Shown: positions 53,262 through 62,819 of the stretch, one piece after another
Position numbering within the stretch: position 1 is the stretch's first letter
How the letters are laid out: each line of letters opens with the position of its first letter
Source of the DNA: Propionibacterium australiense
GTDB taxonomy: Bacteria > Actinomycetota > Actinomycetes > Propionibacteriales > Propionibacteriaceae
Direction: 5' to 3'
Assembly (NCBI RefSeq): GCF_003666605.1
Contig: NZ_RCIV01000001.1
Span: 186,001 to 250,000 of the forward strand
DNA: 64,000 nucleotides
The notes under the pieces: model-generated
Databases searched by the model: none
The model's input: only the letters and a program-made list of their open reading frames with translations
Told to the model about the DNA's origin: nothing
Made by a program: the position numbers and the translations under genes

Positions 53262-56200
53262 GCGGCCCTCGCCGGCTCTCGTCGGCGTCCTCTTCCCCGT
53301 GGCGGCACCGGCCGGTGTCCTCGTCTTCGACGCCTTCCTCCTCGTCGCCGCTCGCCGGGCCGCGGCCTCCTCGCTTCTCCTCGCCTTGGCCTGGGCTCTC
53401 AGCTGGGCAGCGGTCGGCACCTCGGGTCGCGGCGGCAGCGGCACCGAGCCGGCGTCGGGCGTGACGCACCGGGCCAGGTAGCGCCCGGTGTGGGAGTCCT
53501 CGCAGGCGGCCACGTGCTCGGGGGTGCCCTGGGCGACGACCGTACCGCCCCTGAGACCCCCCTCGGGCCCCATGTCGACGATCCAGTCGGCCGTCTTGAT
53601 GACGTCGAGGTTGTGTTCGATGACGATCACCGTGTTGCCGGCGTCGACCAGCTTGCTCAGCACGGCCAGCAACCGGCGGATGTCCTCGAAGTGCAGGCCC
53701 GTGGTCGGTTCGTCGAGGACGTAGAGGGTACGGCCCGTGGAGCGTTTCTGCAGCTCGGCGGCCAGCTTGACGCGCTGGGCCTCCCCGCCGGACAAGGTGG
53801 TGGCCGGCTGGCCGAGCCGCACGTACCCCAGGCCCACCTCGACGAGTGTGGCCAGGTGGCGGTGGATCGAGGTGATCGGCTCGAAGAACTCGGCGGCCTC
53901 CTCGATGGGCATGTCGAGCACCTGCGCGATCGACTTGCCCTTGTAGTGCACCTCGAGCGTCTCCCGGTTGTAGCGGGCGCCGTGGCACACCTCGCAGGGC
54001 ACGTAGACGTCGGGCAGGAAGTTCATCTCGATCTTGATGGTGCCGTCGCCGTAGCAGTTCTCGCAGCGGCCGCCCTTGACGTTGAAGCTGAACCGGCCCG
54101 GCCGGTAACCGCGCATCTTGGCCTCGGGGGTCTGGGCGAACAGCTGGCGGATCTTGTCGAAGACCCCCGTGTAGGTGGCCGGGTTGGAGCGCGGGGTCCG
54201 CCCGATCGGCGTCTGGTCAACATGGATGACCTTGTCGATGTGCTCGACGCCGGTGATCGAGTAGTGCCGGCCGGGCACCGCCTTGGCGCCGTACAGGCGC
54301 TTTGCCAGCGCCGTGTAGAGGATCTGGTTGACGAGCGTGGACTTGCCCGAACCGGAGACGCCGGTGACGGCGATGAGCTGGCCGAGCGGGAAGCTCACGT
54401 CGATGCCGCGCAGGTTGTTGGCGGCGGCCCCGCGTACGGTGAGTTCGGCGCCGTTGGGGGCGTGGTGCTGTGCGGGCACCTCGATGCGGCGCCGGCCGGT
54501 GAGATAGGCGCCGGTGACCGACCGCGGGCTGGCGAGCAGCTCGTCGATGGTGCCGTTGACGACGACCTCGCCGCCGTGCTCGCCCGCTCCGGGGCCGATG
54601 TCGACGATCCAGTCCGCCGAACGGATGGTCTCCTCGTCGTGCTCGACGACGATGAGCGTGTTGCCCAGGTCGCGCAGACGCTGCAGGGTCTCGAGCAGCC
54701 GCTCGTTGTCGCGCTGGTGCAGGCCGATGGAGGGCTCGTCGAGCACGTAGAGGACACCGGTGAGGCCCGAGCCGATCTGCGTGGCCAGGCGGATGCGTTG
54801 GGCCTCGCCGCCGGACAGCGTGCCAGCCGAGCGGGACAGGGTGAGGTAGTCCAGGCCGACGTCGACCAGGAAGTGCAGGCGTTCGCGGATCTCCTTGACG
54901 ACGCGGGAGGCGATCTGGGCCTCGCGTTCGGTCAGTTGCAGGGACTCGAGCACCTCGAGCACCTCGCCGATGGACAGCTCGCACAGTTCCGCGATGGAGC
55001 GGCCGGACATGGTGACGGCCAGGGCCGCGGGCTTGAGGCGCGCGCCCGCGCAGGCCGGGCAGGGGATCTCGCGCAGATAGGCGCCCCACCGGTCGCGGGC
55101 GGCGTCGGTCTCGGCCTCGTCGTAGCGGCGGTGCACGTAGGGCAGGACCCCCTCGTACTTCTGCGTGTAGGTGCGCACGCGCCCGAAGCGGTTGCGGAAC
55201 GTCACGTAGACGGGGTTGTCGTGGCCCTTGAGGATGAAGGCCTGGACTTCGGGGGGCAGTTCCTCCCACGGGGTGTCGACGCTGAACCCATCGGCCTCGG
55301 CCATCGCCTCGAAGACGTGGTCGTAGTGGCGTTTGACCATGGCCGAGGCCCACGGCGCGATGGCCCCCTGCCGCAGTGAGAGGGTCTCGTCGGGCACGAC
55401 GAGGGCCGGGTCGACCTCGAGCTGGGTGCCCAGCCCGGTGCAGGCCGGGCAGGCGCCCCACGGGGAGTTGAAGCTGAACTGGCGCGGTTCGAGTTCGTCC
55501 ATCTCCAGGTCGTGCCCGTTGGGGCAGGCCATCTTCTCGCTGAACCGGCGCCGGCGGTGCGGATCGTCGGGTTCGCGGTCGACGAAGTCGATGACGACGA
55601 GCCCTTTCGCCAGGCCGAGAGCGGTCTCGATCGAGTCGGTGATGCGCTGGGAGGCGCTGGCCTTGACGACGACGCGGTCGACGACGACGTCGATGTCGTG
55701 CTTGCGTTTCTTGTCGAGCCCGGGCGGCGCCGACAGCTGGTGCTGCTCCCCGTCGACGATGACCCGGGCGTAGCCGTCGGTGGCCAGTTCGCGGAAGAGA
55801 TCGACGTACTCGCCCTTGCGGCCGCGCACCACCGGGGCGAGGATCTGGAAGCGTGTGCCCTCCTCGAGTCCCAGGAGGCGGTCGACGATCTGCTGGGGGG
55901 TCTGGCGGGCGATGGGCTCGCCGCAGGCCGGGCAGTGCGGATGGCCGATGCGCGCGTAGAGCAGCCGCAGGTAGTCGTAGACCTCGGTGATGGTGCCGAC
56001 GGTGGAGCGCGGGTTGTTGCTCGTGGACTTCTGGTCGATCGAGACGGCCGGTGACAGGCCCTCGATGAAGTCGACGGCGGGCTTGTCCATCTGGCCGAGG
56101 AACTGGCGGGCGTACGAACTCAGCGACTCGACGTAACGGCGCTGCCCCTCGGCGAAGATCGTGTCGAAGGCCAGGGAGGACTTGCCCGATCCCGACAGAC

Positions 56201-56294
56201 CGGTGAACACCACCATCTTCTCGCGTGGGATGTCGAGGCTGACATCGCGCAGATTGTGTTCCCGTGCGCCACGGACAACGAGCATGTCATTCAC
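53259..56294 (-). CDS. uvrA: Excinuclease ABC subunit A
   Basis: A 1011-residue damage-recognition ATPase. It has two split ABC cassettes: Walker [10 protein letters not shown] and GVSGSGKST, signatures LSGGEAQR twice, and Walker [16 protein letters not shown] and [15 protein letters not shown]. The UvrB-binding/zinc parts are [20 protein letters not shown] and [15 protein letters not shown] with [15 protein letters not shown] 56294 is preferred since TACCAT lies 7 nt upstream; ATG 56303 or 56285 are alternatives. Its stop meets the inverted-repeat island. Confidence 0.95.
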   Translation of the reverse strand: MNDMLVVRGAREHNLRDVSLDIPREKMVVFTGLSGSGKSSLAFDTIFAEGQRRYVESLSSYARQFLGQMDKPAVDFIEGLSPAVSIDQKSTSNNPRSTVGTITEVYDYLRLLYARIGHPHCPACGEPIARQTPQQIVDRLLGLEEGTRFQILAPVVRGRKGEYVDLFRELATDGYARVIVDGEQHQLSAPPGLDKKRKHDIDVVVDRVVVKASASQRITDSIETALGLAKGLVVIDFVDREPDDPHRRRRFSEKMACPNGHDLEMDELEPRQFSFNSPWGACPACTGLGTQLEVDPALVVPDETLSLRQGAIAPWASAMVKRHYDHVFEAMAEADGFSVDTPWEELPPEVQAFILKGHDNPVYVTFRNRFGRVRTYTQKYEGVLPYVHRRYDEAETDAARDRWGAYLREIPCPACAGARLKPAALAVTMSGRSIAELCELSIGEVLEVLESLQLTEREAQIASRVVKEIRERLHFLVDVGLDYLTLSRSAGTLSGGEAQRIRLATQIGSGLTGVLYVLDEPSIGLHQRDNERLLETLQRLRDLGNTLIVVEHDEETIRSADWIVDIGPGAGEHGGEVVVNGTIDELLASPRSVTGAYLTGRRRIEVPAQHHAPNGAELTVRGAAANNLRGIDVSFPLGQLIAVTGVSGSGKSTLVNQILYTALAKRLYGAKAVPGRHYSITGVEHIDKVIHVDQTPIGRTPRSNPATYTGVFDKIRQLFAQTPEAKMRGYRPGRFSFNVKGGRCENCYGDGTIKIEMNFLPDVYVPCEVCHGARYNRETLEVHYKGKSIAQVLDMPIEEAAEFFEPITSIHRHLATLVEVGLGYVRLGQPATTLSGGEAQRVKLAAELQKRSTGRTLYVLDEPTTGLHFEDIRRLLAVLSKLVDAGNTVIVIEHNLDVIKTADWIVDMGPEGGLRGGTVVAQGTPEHVAACEDSHTGRYLARCVTPDAGSVPLPPRPEVPTAAQLRAQAKARRSEEAAARRAATRRKASKTRTPAGAATGKRTPTRAGEGR

Positions 56295-56589
56295 GGGCCC
56301 CATGGTATGAGCGGGCACCGGCATTTTCCCGTTGGCGGGCTCCCGGCGGACGGTGGACACGTCTCGCCGGGAAAGACCGCCCGGTACGCTCCGGGGACCG
56401 GCCCTGCCGGACGCCTCGTGCGGGCTGCGGCGTCATGCTCCTCCCGCACGGAGTACGGTTGCATGGATGCGAGTCTCGTTCGCGCCATGACGCGGGCATC
56501 CGAGACCACGCACCGTCACAGAGCCGGAACTGGCGCGGGCAGGCGCCGCGAGGGCCGAGGAACAACAGAAGGGACGAGGGAGCACCGCG

Positions 56590-57339
56590 ATGCCATCACT
56601 GGACGACCAGCGGTTCCTGCCCGGCGCGGGTGATGTCCGTCTGGTCCGCCGCCGCAAGCTCGAGGCCACCCAGCAACTCCTCGGCGACACGATCATGATC
56701 GAGGAGGACGCCTGGCACGCGCCGAGTGCCCTGCCCGGCTGGTCGCGCGCCCACGTCGCCACCCATCTGGCGCGCGGCGCGGACGCACTGGCCCGCCTGG
56801 CCGAGTCGGCTCCCAGTGGCGGCACGGGTATTCCCCTGTACCTGTCCGACCGCGACCGCTTCACCGACGTCGAACGCGGCGCCGAGCGCAGGGCGCTCGA
56901 CCTGCAGATCGACCTGGACACCTCGGCGGGCCGGCTGCACCGCAGTTTCGACAAGATCGACGCCCAGTCCTGCGCGGCACCGGTCGACCTGGGGGACGGG
57001 CGTCTGGTACGTCTTGATCTGCTGCCCCTGGCCAGACTGCGCGAGGTGCTCCTGCATCGTGTCGACCTCGACTGCGGTTTCTCCATCACCGACGCCGATG
57101 ACGACATCGCCCGCTGGGTGCTGGAATGGACCTGCTACTGGCTGGCCGGCGACGAGTCCCTGCCGGCGCTGCAGGTGGAGTCGACCTCCGGTTTCCACGC
57201 CCGGCTGGGGGCCAGGGGGCGCCCCATCCCGGTGGGCGGCTCCGACGCCCTGCTGCTCGGCTGGCTGACCGGCCGGCTGCCCGGCAATCACCCGGCCCGC
57301 GCCGAGCTGCCCGAACTACCCGAAGGATGGCGGACATGA
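56590..57339 (+). CDS. Maleylpyruvate isomerase family mycothiol-dependent enzyme
   Basis: A 249-residue DinB/MDMPI-fold protein. The N-terminal metal site region WHAPSALPGWSRAHVATHLA has the first His and REVLLHRVDLDCGF the later ones. GLGWLTGR-type text LLLGWLTGRLPG near the C-terminus is the MDMPI C-terminal domain. Such proteins use mycothiol to process thiol adducts. It overlaps the downstream metallo-beta-lactamase-fold gene (ATGA), suggesting a joint role in detoxification. Confidence 0.88.
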   Translation: MPSLDDQRFLPGAGDVRLVRRRKLEATQQLLGDTIMIEEDAWHAPSALPGWSRAHVATHLARGADALARLAESAPSGGTGIPLYLSDRDRFTDVERGAERRALDLQIDLDTSAGRLHRSFDKIDAQSCAAPVDLGDGRLVRLDLLPLARLREVLLHRVDLDCGFSITDADDDIARWVLEWTCYWLAGDESLPALQVESTSGFHARLGARGRPIPVGGSDALLLGWLTGRLPGNHPARAELPELPEGWRT

Positions 57340-57938
57340 CCATGAGCATCGAGACCCTCGTCGTGGGTCCCTTGGAGAACAATGCGTACCTGCTGACCGA
57401 CGGCACCGGCCACCATGCCCTGGTGGACGCCGCGGACGAGGGGGACCGCCTGCTCGAGTGGGTCGCCGGACGCACCATCGACACGATCATCACGACCCAC
57501 CGCCACGCCGACCACATCGGTGCGCTGGCCCGGCTGGCCGCAACGACCCGGGCCGCGCTCTACGCGGGCGCTCCCGATGTCGGGGCGATCCGGGCACGGA
57601 CCGGGGTGGAGCCGGTCGGCGTCTGGGACGGCGACACGATCGCCGTCGGCGGCGATCTGCTCCAGGTGATCGGCCTGGTCGGCCACACGCCCGGTTCGAT
57701 CGCCCTCGTCGTGCCGACCGAGCCGGCCACCACGCTCATCACCGGCGACTCGCTGTTCCCGGGCGGTGTCGGCAAGACCACCTCGCCGGCCGAGTTCGAC
57801 AGCCTCTACGCCGACGTCACGACGAAGCTCTTCGCTCGTTTCGGTGACGAGACCCTCGTCCTGCCCGGCCACGGGGCACCCACCACGCTGGGCGCCGAGC
57901 GCCCCCACCTCGCCGAGTGGCGCGAACGCGGCTGGTGA
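57336..57938 (+). CDS. Metallo-beta-lactamase-fold hydrolase, glyoxalase II-like
   Basis: A 200-residue metallohydrolase with metal ligands THRHADH (HxHxDH), VGHTPGS, TLITGDSLF and LPGHG. The compact size and the pairing with an MDMPI protein fit a mycothiol-conjugate or thioester hydrolase, an inference. ATG 57336 overlaps the upstream stop. Confidence 0.88.
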   Translation: MTMSIETLVVGPLENNAYLLTDGTGHHALVDAADEGDRLLEWVAGRTIDTIITTHRHADHIGALARLAATTRAALYAGAPDVGAIRARTGVEPVGVWDGDTIAVGGDLLQVIGLVGHTPGSIALVVPTEPATTLITGDSLFPGGVGKTTSPAEFDSLYADVTTKLFARFGDETLVLPGHGAPTTLGAERPHLAEWRERGW

Positions 57939-57952
57939 AATCTGACCCCGGA

Positions 57953-58270
57953 TCAGTCCTCCAGGAGGGAGACCTGCAGATCGTAGGCAAGGACAACAGC
58001 CACGGCGAGGGCTCGTTCCTGGTCGGGTCCGAGGAAACCCACCGTCCGGCCCAGGGACGTCACCGGAATCGTCACGACGTTGTCGAGGGATGCCGCGCAC
58101 TCATGGTCGAGACCGTTGTCCGGTCCGAGGCGCAGTTCGCTGGACAATCCCTTGACGGTGGACGTGATGGGTGCGACGGTGACCTTCGTCATCGCTTCTC
58201 GGGCGAGTTCCCGGGTGAGGACGAGCACGGGCCGGGTCTTGTCGAACTCGGCCAGGCAGATCTCTCGCAC
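57953..58270 (-). CDS. mazF: MazF/PemK-type toxin
   Basis: A 105-residue endoribonuclease toxin. It begins REICLAEFDKTRPVLVLTRE and has VTVAPITSTVKGLSSELRLG, AASLDNVVTIPVTSLGRTVG, the usual MazF/PemK blocks. GTG 58270 follows the antitoxin stop by one base. It would cleave mRNA at short motifs when released from the antitoxin. Confidence 0.9.
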   Translation of the reverse strand: MREICLAEFDKTRPVLVLTRELAREAMTKVTVAPITSTVKGLSSELRLGPDNGLDHECAASLDNVVTIPVTSLGRTVGFLGPDQERALAVAVVLAYDLQVSLLED

Positions 58271-58271
58271 G

Positions 58272-58505
58272 TCAGTCCTCCAGGGCAGCGTTCGAGACCG
58301 ACCAGGACACCAATGCGTCCAGGTCATCGCCCGGGCCCTGCTCGGCCAGGATCCTCGCATCCGTGATCGCAGCCTGACGCCGCATCTCCCGTTCCAGTGC
58401 GGAGGCCACCAGCGCAGCCCGGCTCTGCGCGCGTCCCTCGGCCACGCTGTCGTCGAGGAAAGACACGAGCTCGCCGGGAAGCCGAACGGTGATCTGGACA
58501 CTCAT
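58272..58505 (-). CDS. mazE: Ribbon-helix-helix antitoxin
   Basis: A 77-residue antitoxin with an N-terminal ribbon-helix-helix: VQITVRLPGELVSFLDDSVA, with SRAALVASALEREM as the second helix. The C-terminal acidic part (EQGPGDDLDALVSWS) would cover the toxin. GGAG lies before ATG 58505; Met at 58514 is an alternative. It precedes the toxin and an operator-like double palindrome lies upstream. Confidence 0.88.
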   Translation of the reverse strand: MSVQITVRLPGELVSFLDDSVAEGRAQSRAALVASALEREMRRQAAITDARILAEQGPGDDLDALVSWSVSNAALED

Positions 58506-58514
58506 GTTCTCCAT

Positions 58515-58552
58515 GATACGAGCATGAATCCCAGGATGGGATTCACCGTATC
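58515..58552 (-). promoter_or_regulatory. Nested palindromic operator of the toxin-antitoxin operon
   Basis: Two nested inverted repeats face each other: outer GATACG (58515-58520)/CGTATC (58547-58552) and inner GAATCCC (58526-58532)/GGGATTC (58538-58544). Ribbon-helix-helix antitoxins bind such paired sites for autoregulation. Confidence 0.7.
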
Positions 58553-58592
58553 GGGACGCCTGGCCACAGCTGACCGGCAGGGGGACGACCGG

Positions 58593-59642
58593 TCAGCTCC
58601 ACTGGTCCTGGGTGGCCTCGAACCGCGCCCGGTCCTTGGCCAGCCGCTCGGCCTTGGCCCGCTCGACGGCCCTCCTGTCGTGCCGGATCCGCAACACCGA
58701 GACGACGGCCGTCACGGCGAGGATCCCGACGATGACGAGCAGGGAGATCGATGTCGGGATCTCACCGTCGAAACCGAGCCGGGCGTCCAGGCCGTAGTGG
58801 TTCATCGCGTGCAGCACGAGCTTGACACCGATGAAGGTCAGCAGCACAGACAGGCCGATCGGCAGGTAGACGAGGCGGTTGAGCAGATCGCCGAGCAGGA
58901 AATAGAGCTGGCGCAGCCCCATGAGCGCGAAGACGTTCGCGGTGAACACGATGTACGGCTGCTGCGTGAGCCCGAAGATCGCCGGAATCGAGTCGAGGGC
59001 GAACATGACGTCGGTGGAGCCGAGGGCTACGATGACGAAGAACAGGCTGGTGGCGAGGAGCCTGCCGTCGGAGCGGACGAACACCTTGTCATCGACGAAC
59101 TCGTTGTTCGAGGGCACGGCCTTCTTCACCCAGCGCATGAGCCGGCCCTCCGTGGCGTCGTCCGCGTCGTTGTCCGAGTCGTGGCGGAGGTAGTCGCGCA
59201 CGAGGTCGACGGCGGTGTAGATGAGCCAGGCGCCGAAGACGAAGAACACCCAGGCCAGGCGCGCGATGAGCGTGGCGCCCAGGGCGATGAAGACGCCGCG
59301 GAACAGCAGGGCGAGCATGATGCCGACGAGCAGGGCGAACTGCTGGCTCTCACGCGGCACCCGCATCTTGCGCATGATGATGAGGAAGATGAACAGATTG
59401 TCGAGCGAGAGACTGTACTCGGTGAGCCAGCCGGCGAAGAACTCGCCCGAGTGCGTACCGCCGGCGAAGAAGTGCAGGCCCAGCCCGAACGCGATGGCCA
59501 GGCCGACGTACAGGCCGATATAGGCGACGCACTCGCGCACGCTCGGCACGTGCGGGCGCCTGGCCATGTGCACGGCGTCGGCGATGAGCACGCCGAGCAT
59601 GACGACGAGAGTGATGATCCAGGTGAGCACGGAAACGTGCAT
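58593..59642 (-). CDS. TerC/Alx-family integral membrane protein
   Basis: A 349-residue membrane protein with about nine helices. The TerC hallmarks are SLSLDNLFIFLIIMRKMRVP and ALGSTDVMFALDSIPAIFGL with paired acidic residues, and a polar loop (RHDSDNDADDATEGR). TerC/Alx proteins export manganese or assist metalation. GGAGG precedes ATG 59642. A yybP-ykoY-like leader supports a manganese link. Confidence 0.9.
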   Translation of the reverse strand: MHVSVLTWIITLVVMLGVLIADAVHMARRPHVPSVRECVAYIGLYVGLAIAFGLGLHFFAGGTHSGEFFAGWLTEYSLSLDNLFIFLIIMRKMRVPRESQQFALLVGIMLALLFRGVFIALGATLIARLAWVFFVFGAWLIYTAVDLVRDYLRHDSDNDADDATEGRLMRWVKKAVPSNNEFVDDKVFVRSDGRLLATSLFFVIVALGSTDVMFALDSIPAIFGLTQQPYIVFTANVFALMGLRQLYFLLGDLLNRLVYLPIGLSVLLTFIGVKLVLHAMNHYGLDARLGFDGEIPTSISLLVIVGILAVTAVVSVLRIRHDRRAVERAKAERLAKDRARFEATQDQWS

Positions 59643-59659
59643 GGGGCCTCCACGAAGAC

Positions 59660-59790
59660 GATGTCCTTCGATGAGGTCTCTTCCCTCCGCACGACGAAGC
59701 GGAGCGCAGCGCCGGGCGCCCTGGCACCGTCCTGACGACCACTGCGCAAGTGGAGTACTCCCCTCAACAGCTTCCCATTGTGGCACCAAG
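59660..59790 (-). promoter_or_regulatory. yybP-ykoY (manganese) riboswitch candidate
   Basis: In the 5' leader of the terC gene the minus strand carries GGGGAGTACTCC (59763-59752) and, about 75 nt downstream, AGAGACCTCATCGAAGG (59681-59665), separated by hairpin-forming GC-rich sequence. A GGGGAGTA element paired with a GACCT element is the yybP-ykoY arrangement, and TerC/Alx genes are its classic targets. Confidence 0.7.
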
Positions 59791-59869
59791 AGGCAAGCTC
59801 GGCCGGCAAACCGTTCAGAGTTGCCCCCAGCAGGACGCCCTGCGGGCTCACGAGAAGAGCGAGGGAATG

Positions 59870-61948
59870 TCAGCGGGTGGCCTCGACCATGGCCCGCAGC
59901 TCGCGTTTGAGCTCGCCGATCTCGTCGCGCAGGCGGGCCGCCAGCTCGAACTGCAGCTCGGCGGCCGCCGTGTGCATCTGGTCGGTGAGCTCGCCGATGA
60001 GCTCGGCCAGCTCGGTGGCCGGCATCCCTGCCCCGTCGGTGCGCCGGGCGGCGCCGGGCTGGGCAGCGCTGCGGCCCGCGGGCCGGGCCGAGGTCATGAG
60101 CCGGTCCGTGTCGGCGTCCTCGCGGGCGAGCATGTCGGTGATGTCGGCGATCCGCTTGCGCAGGGGTTGCGGGTCGATGCCGTGCTCGGTGTTGTAGGCC
60201 AGCTGGATCGCGCGGCGGCGGTTCGTCTCGTTGATGGCCGACTCCATCGACGGGGTGATCTCGTCGGCGTACATGTGCACCTGGCCGGAGACGTTGCGGG
60301 CGGCGCGACCGATCGTCTGGATGAGCGAGCGTTCGGAGCGCAGGAAGCCCTCCTTGTCGGCGTCGAGGATGGCCACGAGCGAGACCTCGGGCAGGTCGAG
60401 GCCCTCGCGCAGCAGGTTGATGCCGACGAGCACGTCGTACTCGCCGGTGCGCAGCTCGCGCAGCAGGTCGACGCGTGTGAGGGTGTCGACCTCACTGTGC
60501 AGGTACCGGGTGCGCACGCCGCGTTCGAGGAAGTAGTCGGTGAGGTCCTCGGCCATCTTCTTGGTGAGGGTGGTGACCAGGACGCGCTCGTCGCGGGCGG
60601 CGCGTTCACGGATCTCGCCGAGCAGGTCGTCGATCTGGCCGTGCGTGGGCTTGACGACGACCTCGGGGTCGACCAGGCCGGTGGGCCGGATGATCTGCTC
60701 GACGACGCCGTTGGCGCGGGCCGTCTCGTAGGGACCCGGGGTCGCCGACGAGTAGATGGTCTGGCCGATGCGCTCGGTGAACTCCTCGAACCGCAGGGGG
60801 CGGTTGTCCATGGCGCTGGGCAGCCGGAAGCCGTGCTCGACGAGGGTGCGTTTGCGGCTCATGTCGCCCTCGAACATGGCACCGATCTGCGGCACCGTGA
60901 CGTGCGACTCGTCGATGACGAGCACGAAGTCCTCGGGGAAGTAGTCGAGCAGGCAGTTCGGCGGCGAGCCCGGGCCGCGCCCGTCGATGTGCCGCGAGTA
61001 GTTCTCGATGCCGGCGCAGGTGCCGACCTGGCGCATCATCTCGATGTCGTAGCTGGTGCGCATGCGCAGCCGCTGGGCCTCGAGGAGCCTGCCGTCCTTC
61101 CCGAGCTCGTCGAGGCGGGCCGCCAGCTCGGCCTCGATGGAGGCGATGGCGCGTTCCATGCGTTCGGGACCGGCGACGTAGTGGGAGGCGGGGAAGACGT
61201 AGACCTGCCGGTCCTCGCTGAGGATCTCACCGGTGAGCGGGTGCAAGGTGGTGAGGGCCTCGATCTCGTCGCCGAAGAACTCGACGCGCAGCGCGTTCTC
61301 CTCGTACATGGGGAAGATCTCGAGGGTGTCGCCACGCACCCGGAAGGTGCCTCGGGCGGCCGCCACGTCGTTGCGCACGTACTGCATCTCGACGAGCCTG
61401 CGCAGCAGATCGGTGCGCTCCCACTCGTCGCCCACGGTGAGGGGCACCATGCGGTCGACGTACTCCTGGGGGGTGCCCAGACCGTAGATGGCGCTGACGG
61501 TGGCGACGACGATGACGTCGCGCCTGGTGAGCAGCGAGTTGGTCGCCGAGTGCCGCAGCCGCTCGACCTCCTTGTTGAGGCTGGAGTCCTTCTCGATGTA
61601 GGTGTCCGTCTGGGGGATGTAGGCCTCGGGCTGGTAGTAGTCGTAGTAGCTGACGAAGTACTCGACGGCGTTGTCGGGGAAGAACTCGCGCAGCTCGGTG
61701 GCGTACTGGGCGGCCAGCGTCTTGTTGGGCTGCATGACGAGCATCGGCCGCTGCAGTCGTTCGGCCAGCCAGGCAATGGTCGCCGTCTTGCCGGTGCCGG
61801 TGGCGCCCAGCAGGACGATGTCCTGCTCGCCCGCCCTGATGCGCCGTTCGAGTTCGTCGATGGCGGCCGGCTGATCTCCGGAGGGCTCGAAGTCGGCCTT
61901 CACGGCGAACGAGGCCACTGTGCGGGTGATCGACTCGACTGGACGCAT
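59870..61948 (-). CDS. uvrB: Excinuclease ABC subunit B
   Basis: A 692-residue repair helicase-like protein. Walker A is [15 protein letters not shown], the beta-hairpin region is [20 protein letters not shown], the DEAD-like motif [10 protein letters not shown], motif [21 protein letters not shown] and the C-terminal UVR segment [23 protein letters not shown] 61948 has TAGGCT 6 nt upstream (leaderless). Confidence 0.95.
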   Translation of the reverse strand: MRPVESITRTVASFAVKADFEPSGDQPAAIDELERRIRAGEQDIVLLGATGTGKTATIAWLAERLQRPMLVMQPNKTLAAQYATELREFFPDNAVEYFVSYYDYYQPEAYIPQTDTYIEKDSSLNKEVERLRHSATNSLLTRRDVIVVATVSAIYGLGTPQEYVDRMVPLTVGDEWERTDLLRRLVEMQYVRNDVAAARGTFRVRGDTLEIFPMYEENALRVEFFGDEIEALTTLHPLTGEILSEDRQVYVFPASHYVAGPERMERAIASIEAELAARLDELGKDGRLLEAQRLRMRTSYDIEMMRQVGTCAGIENYSRHIDGRGPGSPPNCLLDYFPEDFVLVIDESHVTVPQIGAMFEGDMSRKRTLVEHGFRLPSAMDNRPLRFEEFTERIGQTIYSSATPGPYETARANGVVEQIIRPTGLVDPEVVVKPTHGQIDDLLGEIRERAARDERVLVTTLTKKMAEDLTDYFLERGVRTRYLHSEVDTLTRVDLLRELRTGEYDVLVGINLLREGLDLPEVSLVAILDADKEGFLRSERSLIQTIGRAARNVSGQVHMYADEITPSMESAINETNRRRAIQLAYNTEHGIDPQPLRKRIADITDMLAREDADTDRLMTSARPAGRSAAQPGAARRTDGAGMPATELAELIGELTDQMHTAAAELQFELAARLRDEIGELKRELRAMVEATR

Positions 61949-62030
61949 GCTCCGAGCCTATGCGCCCCCACCGACACTCCCCGGACGCTCCTGGCCGGGA
62001 ACCGTCACCGCCTGCCGGTAGCGTGTAACC

Positions 62031-62693
62031 ATGCCAAGCAGGTATGCGACGCGGCAGTCACCGATCGACCCCGCCTCGATGCTGGTGCGCGCGGTCCCGA
62101 CGATGGCCGTCGTCCGCCACGGCGCCGACCACTTCCCCGAACTGCTGCCCGGCATCACCCTCGTTCCCGCCCAGCCCCGGTCCGATGACGTCCTCGTCAT
62201 GGCCGACGAGCACCTGGCGGCCCCGCACGGCGGACCGTCGGCGCTCTACGCGAGGGCACGGGCGGCGCTGCGCGGCCGCCCGGTCGAGCTGACGCCCGAC
62301 GGCACCGCCGCCATCTGGGCGGTCAGTGGGGACGGCTTCGTCAGCGGCCGTCTCGGCCTGGTCGCCGACTACCTGCCCGAGCCGTGGCGGGGCTCCCTGC
62401 CCGCCAACGGCATCGTCCTGGCCGTTCCCCGGGCCGGACTCATGCTCGTCCACGTACCCACCGGCGAGGACCTCACCCGGGCGCTCAGCACCATGTCGGC
62501 CCGGGCCCTCGACGAGTACCGCACCGGCCCCGACCCGCTGGTGCCCTTCCTCTACTACGTCTGCGCCGAGGGCCGCGCCCAGCAGCTGTCCCAATACGAC
62601 GGCCCCGATGGCAGCCAGCTCGTCGTCCAGGGCGCCTTCCGCCGGGTCTACGAGCGGTTCATCCCGCAGCGGCCGGCGGCCGGCACCGGCTGA
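62031..62693 (+). CDS. Conserved hypothetical protein
   Basis: A 220-residue soluble protein I do not recognise. It has LLPGITLVPAQPRSDDVLVM, WAVSGDGFVSGRLGLVADYL and PFLYYVCAEGRAQQLSQYDG, with no signal or membrane segment. ATG 62031 has TAGCGT (62019-62024) 6 nt upstream. It is divergent from uvrB. Confidence 0.7.
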   Translation: MPSRYATRQSPIDPASMLVRAVPTMAVVRHGADHFPELLPGITLVPAQPRSDDVLVMADEHLAAPHGGPSALYARARAALRGRPVELTPDGTAAIWAVSGDGFVSGRLGLVADYLPEPWRGSLPANGIVLAVPRAGLMLVHVPTGEDLTRALSTMSARALDEYRTGPDPLVPFLYYVCAEGRAQQLSQYDGPDGSQLVVQGAFRRVYERFIPQRPAAGTG

Positions 62694-62708
62694 TGGTGTC
62701 CGGCTGAC

Positions 62709-62727
62709 CCGGGCCGGAGCGGCCCGG
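62709..62727. terminator. Short GC hairpin
   Basis: CCGGGCCG/CGGCCCGG with a GAG loop, 15 bp after the hypothetical gene's stop. Confidence 0.4.
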
Positions 62728-62819
62728 TGAGCCCGGCTGCACGGGCTGCGCGGCGGGCGTGAGGCGCCGTCACATTGATAGCCTGAGCTGGCCCGGACAC
62801 CCCCGAGTCAGGAGACCCG

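Noticed and set aside
56440-56510. A possible LexA/SOS box upstream of uvrA around CGAGTCTCGTTCG
   Set aside because: Half-site spacing is one base short of the CGAAC-N4-GTTCG pattern and the left half deviates.
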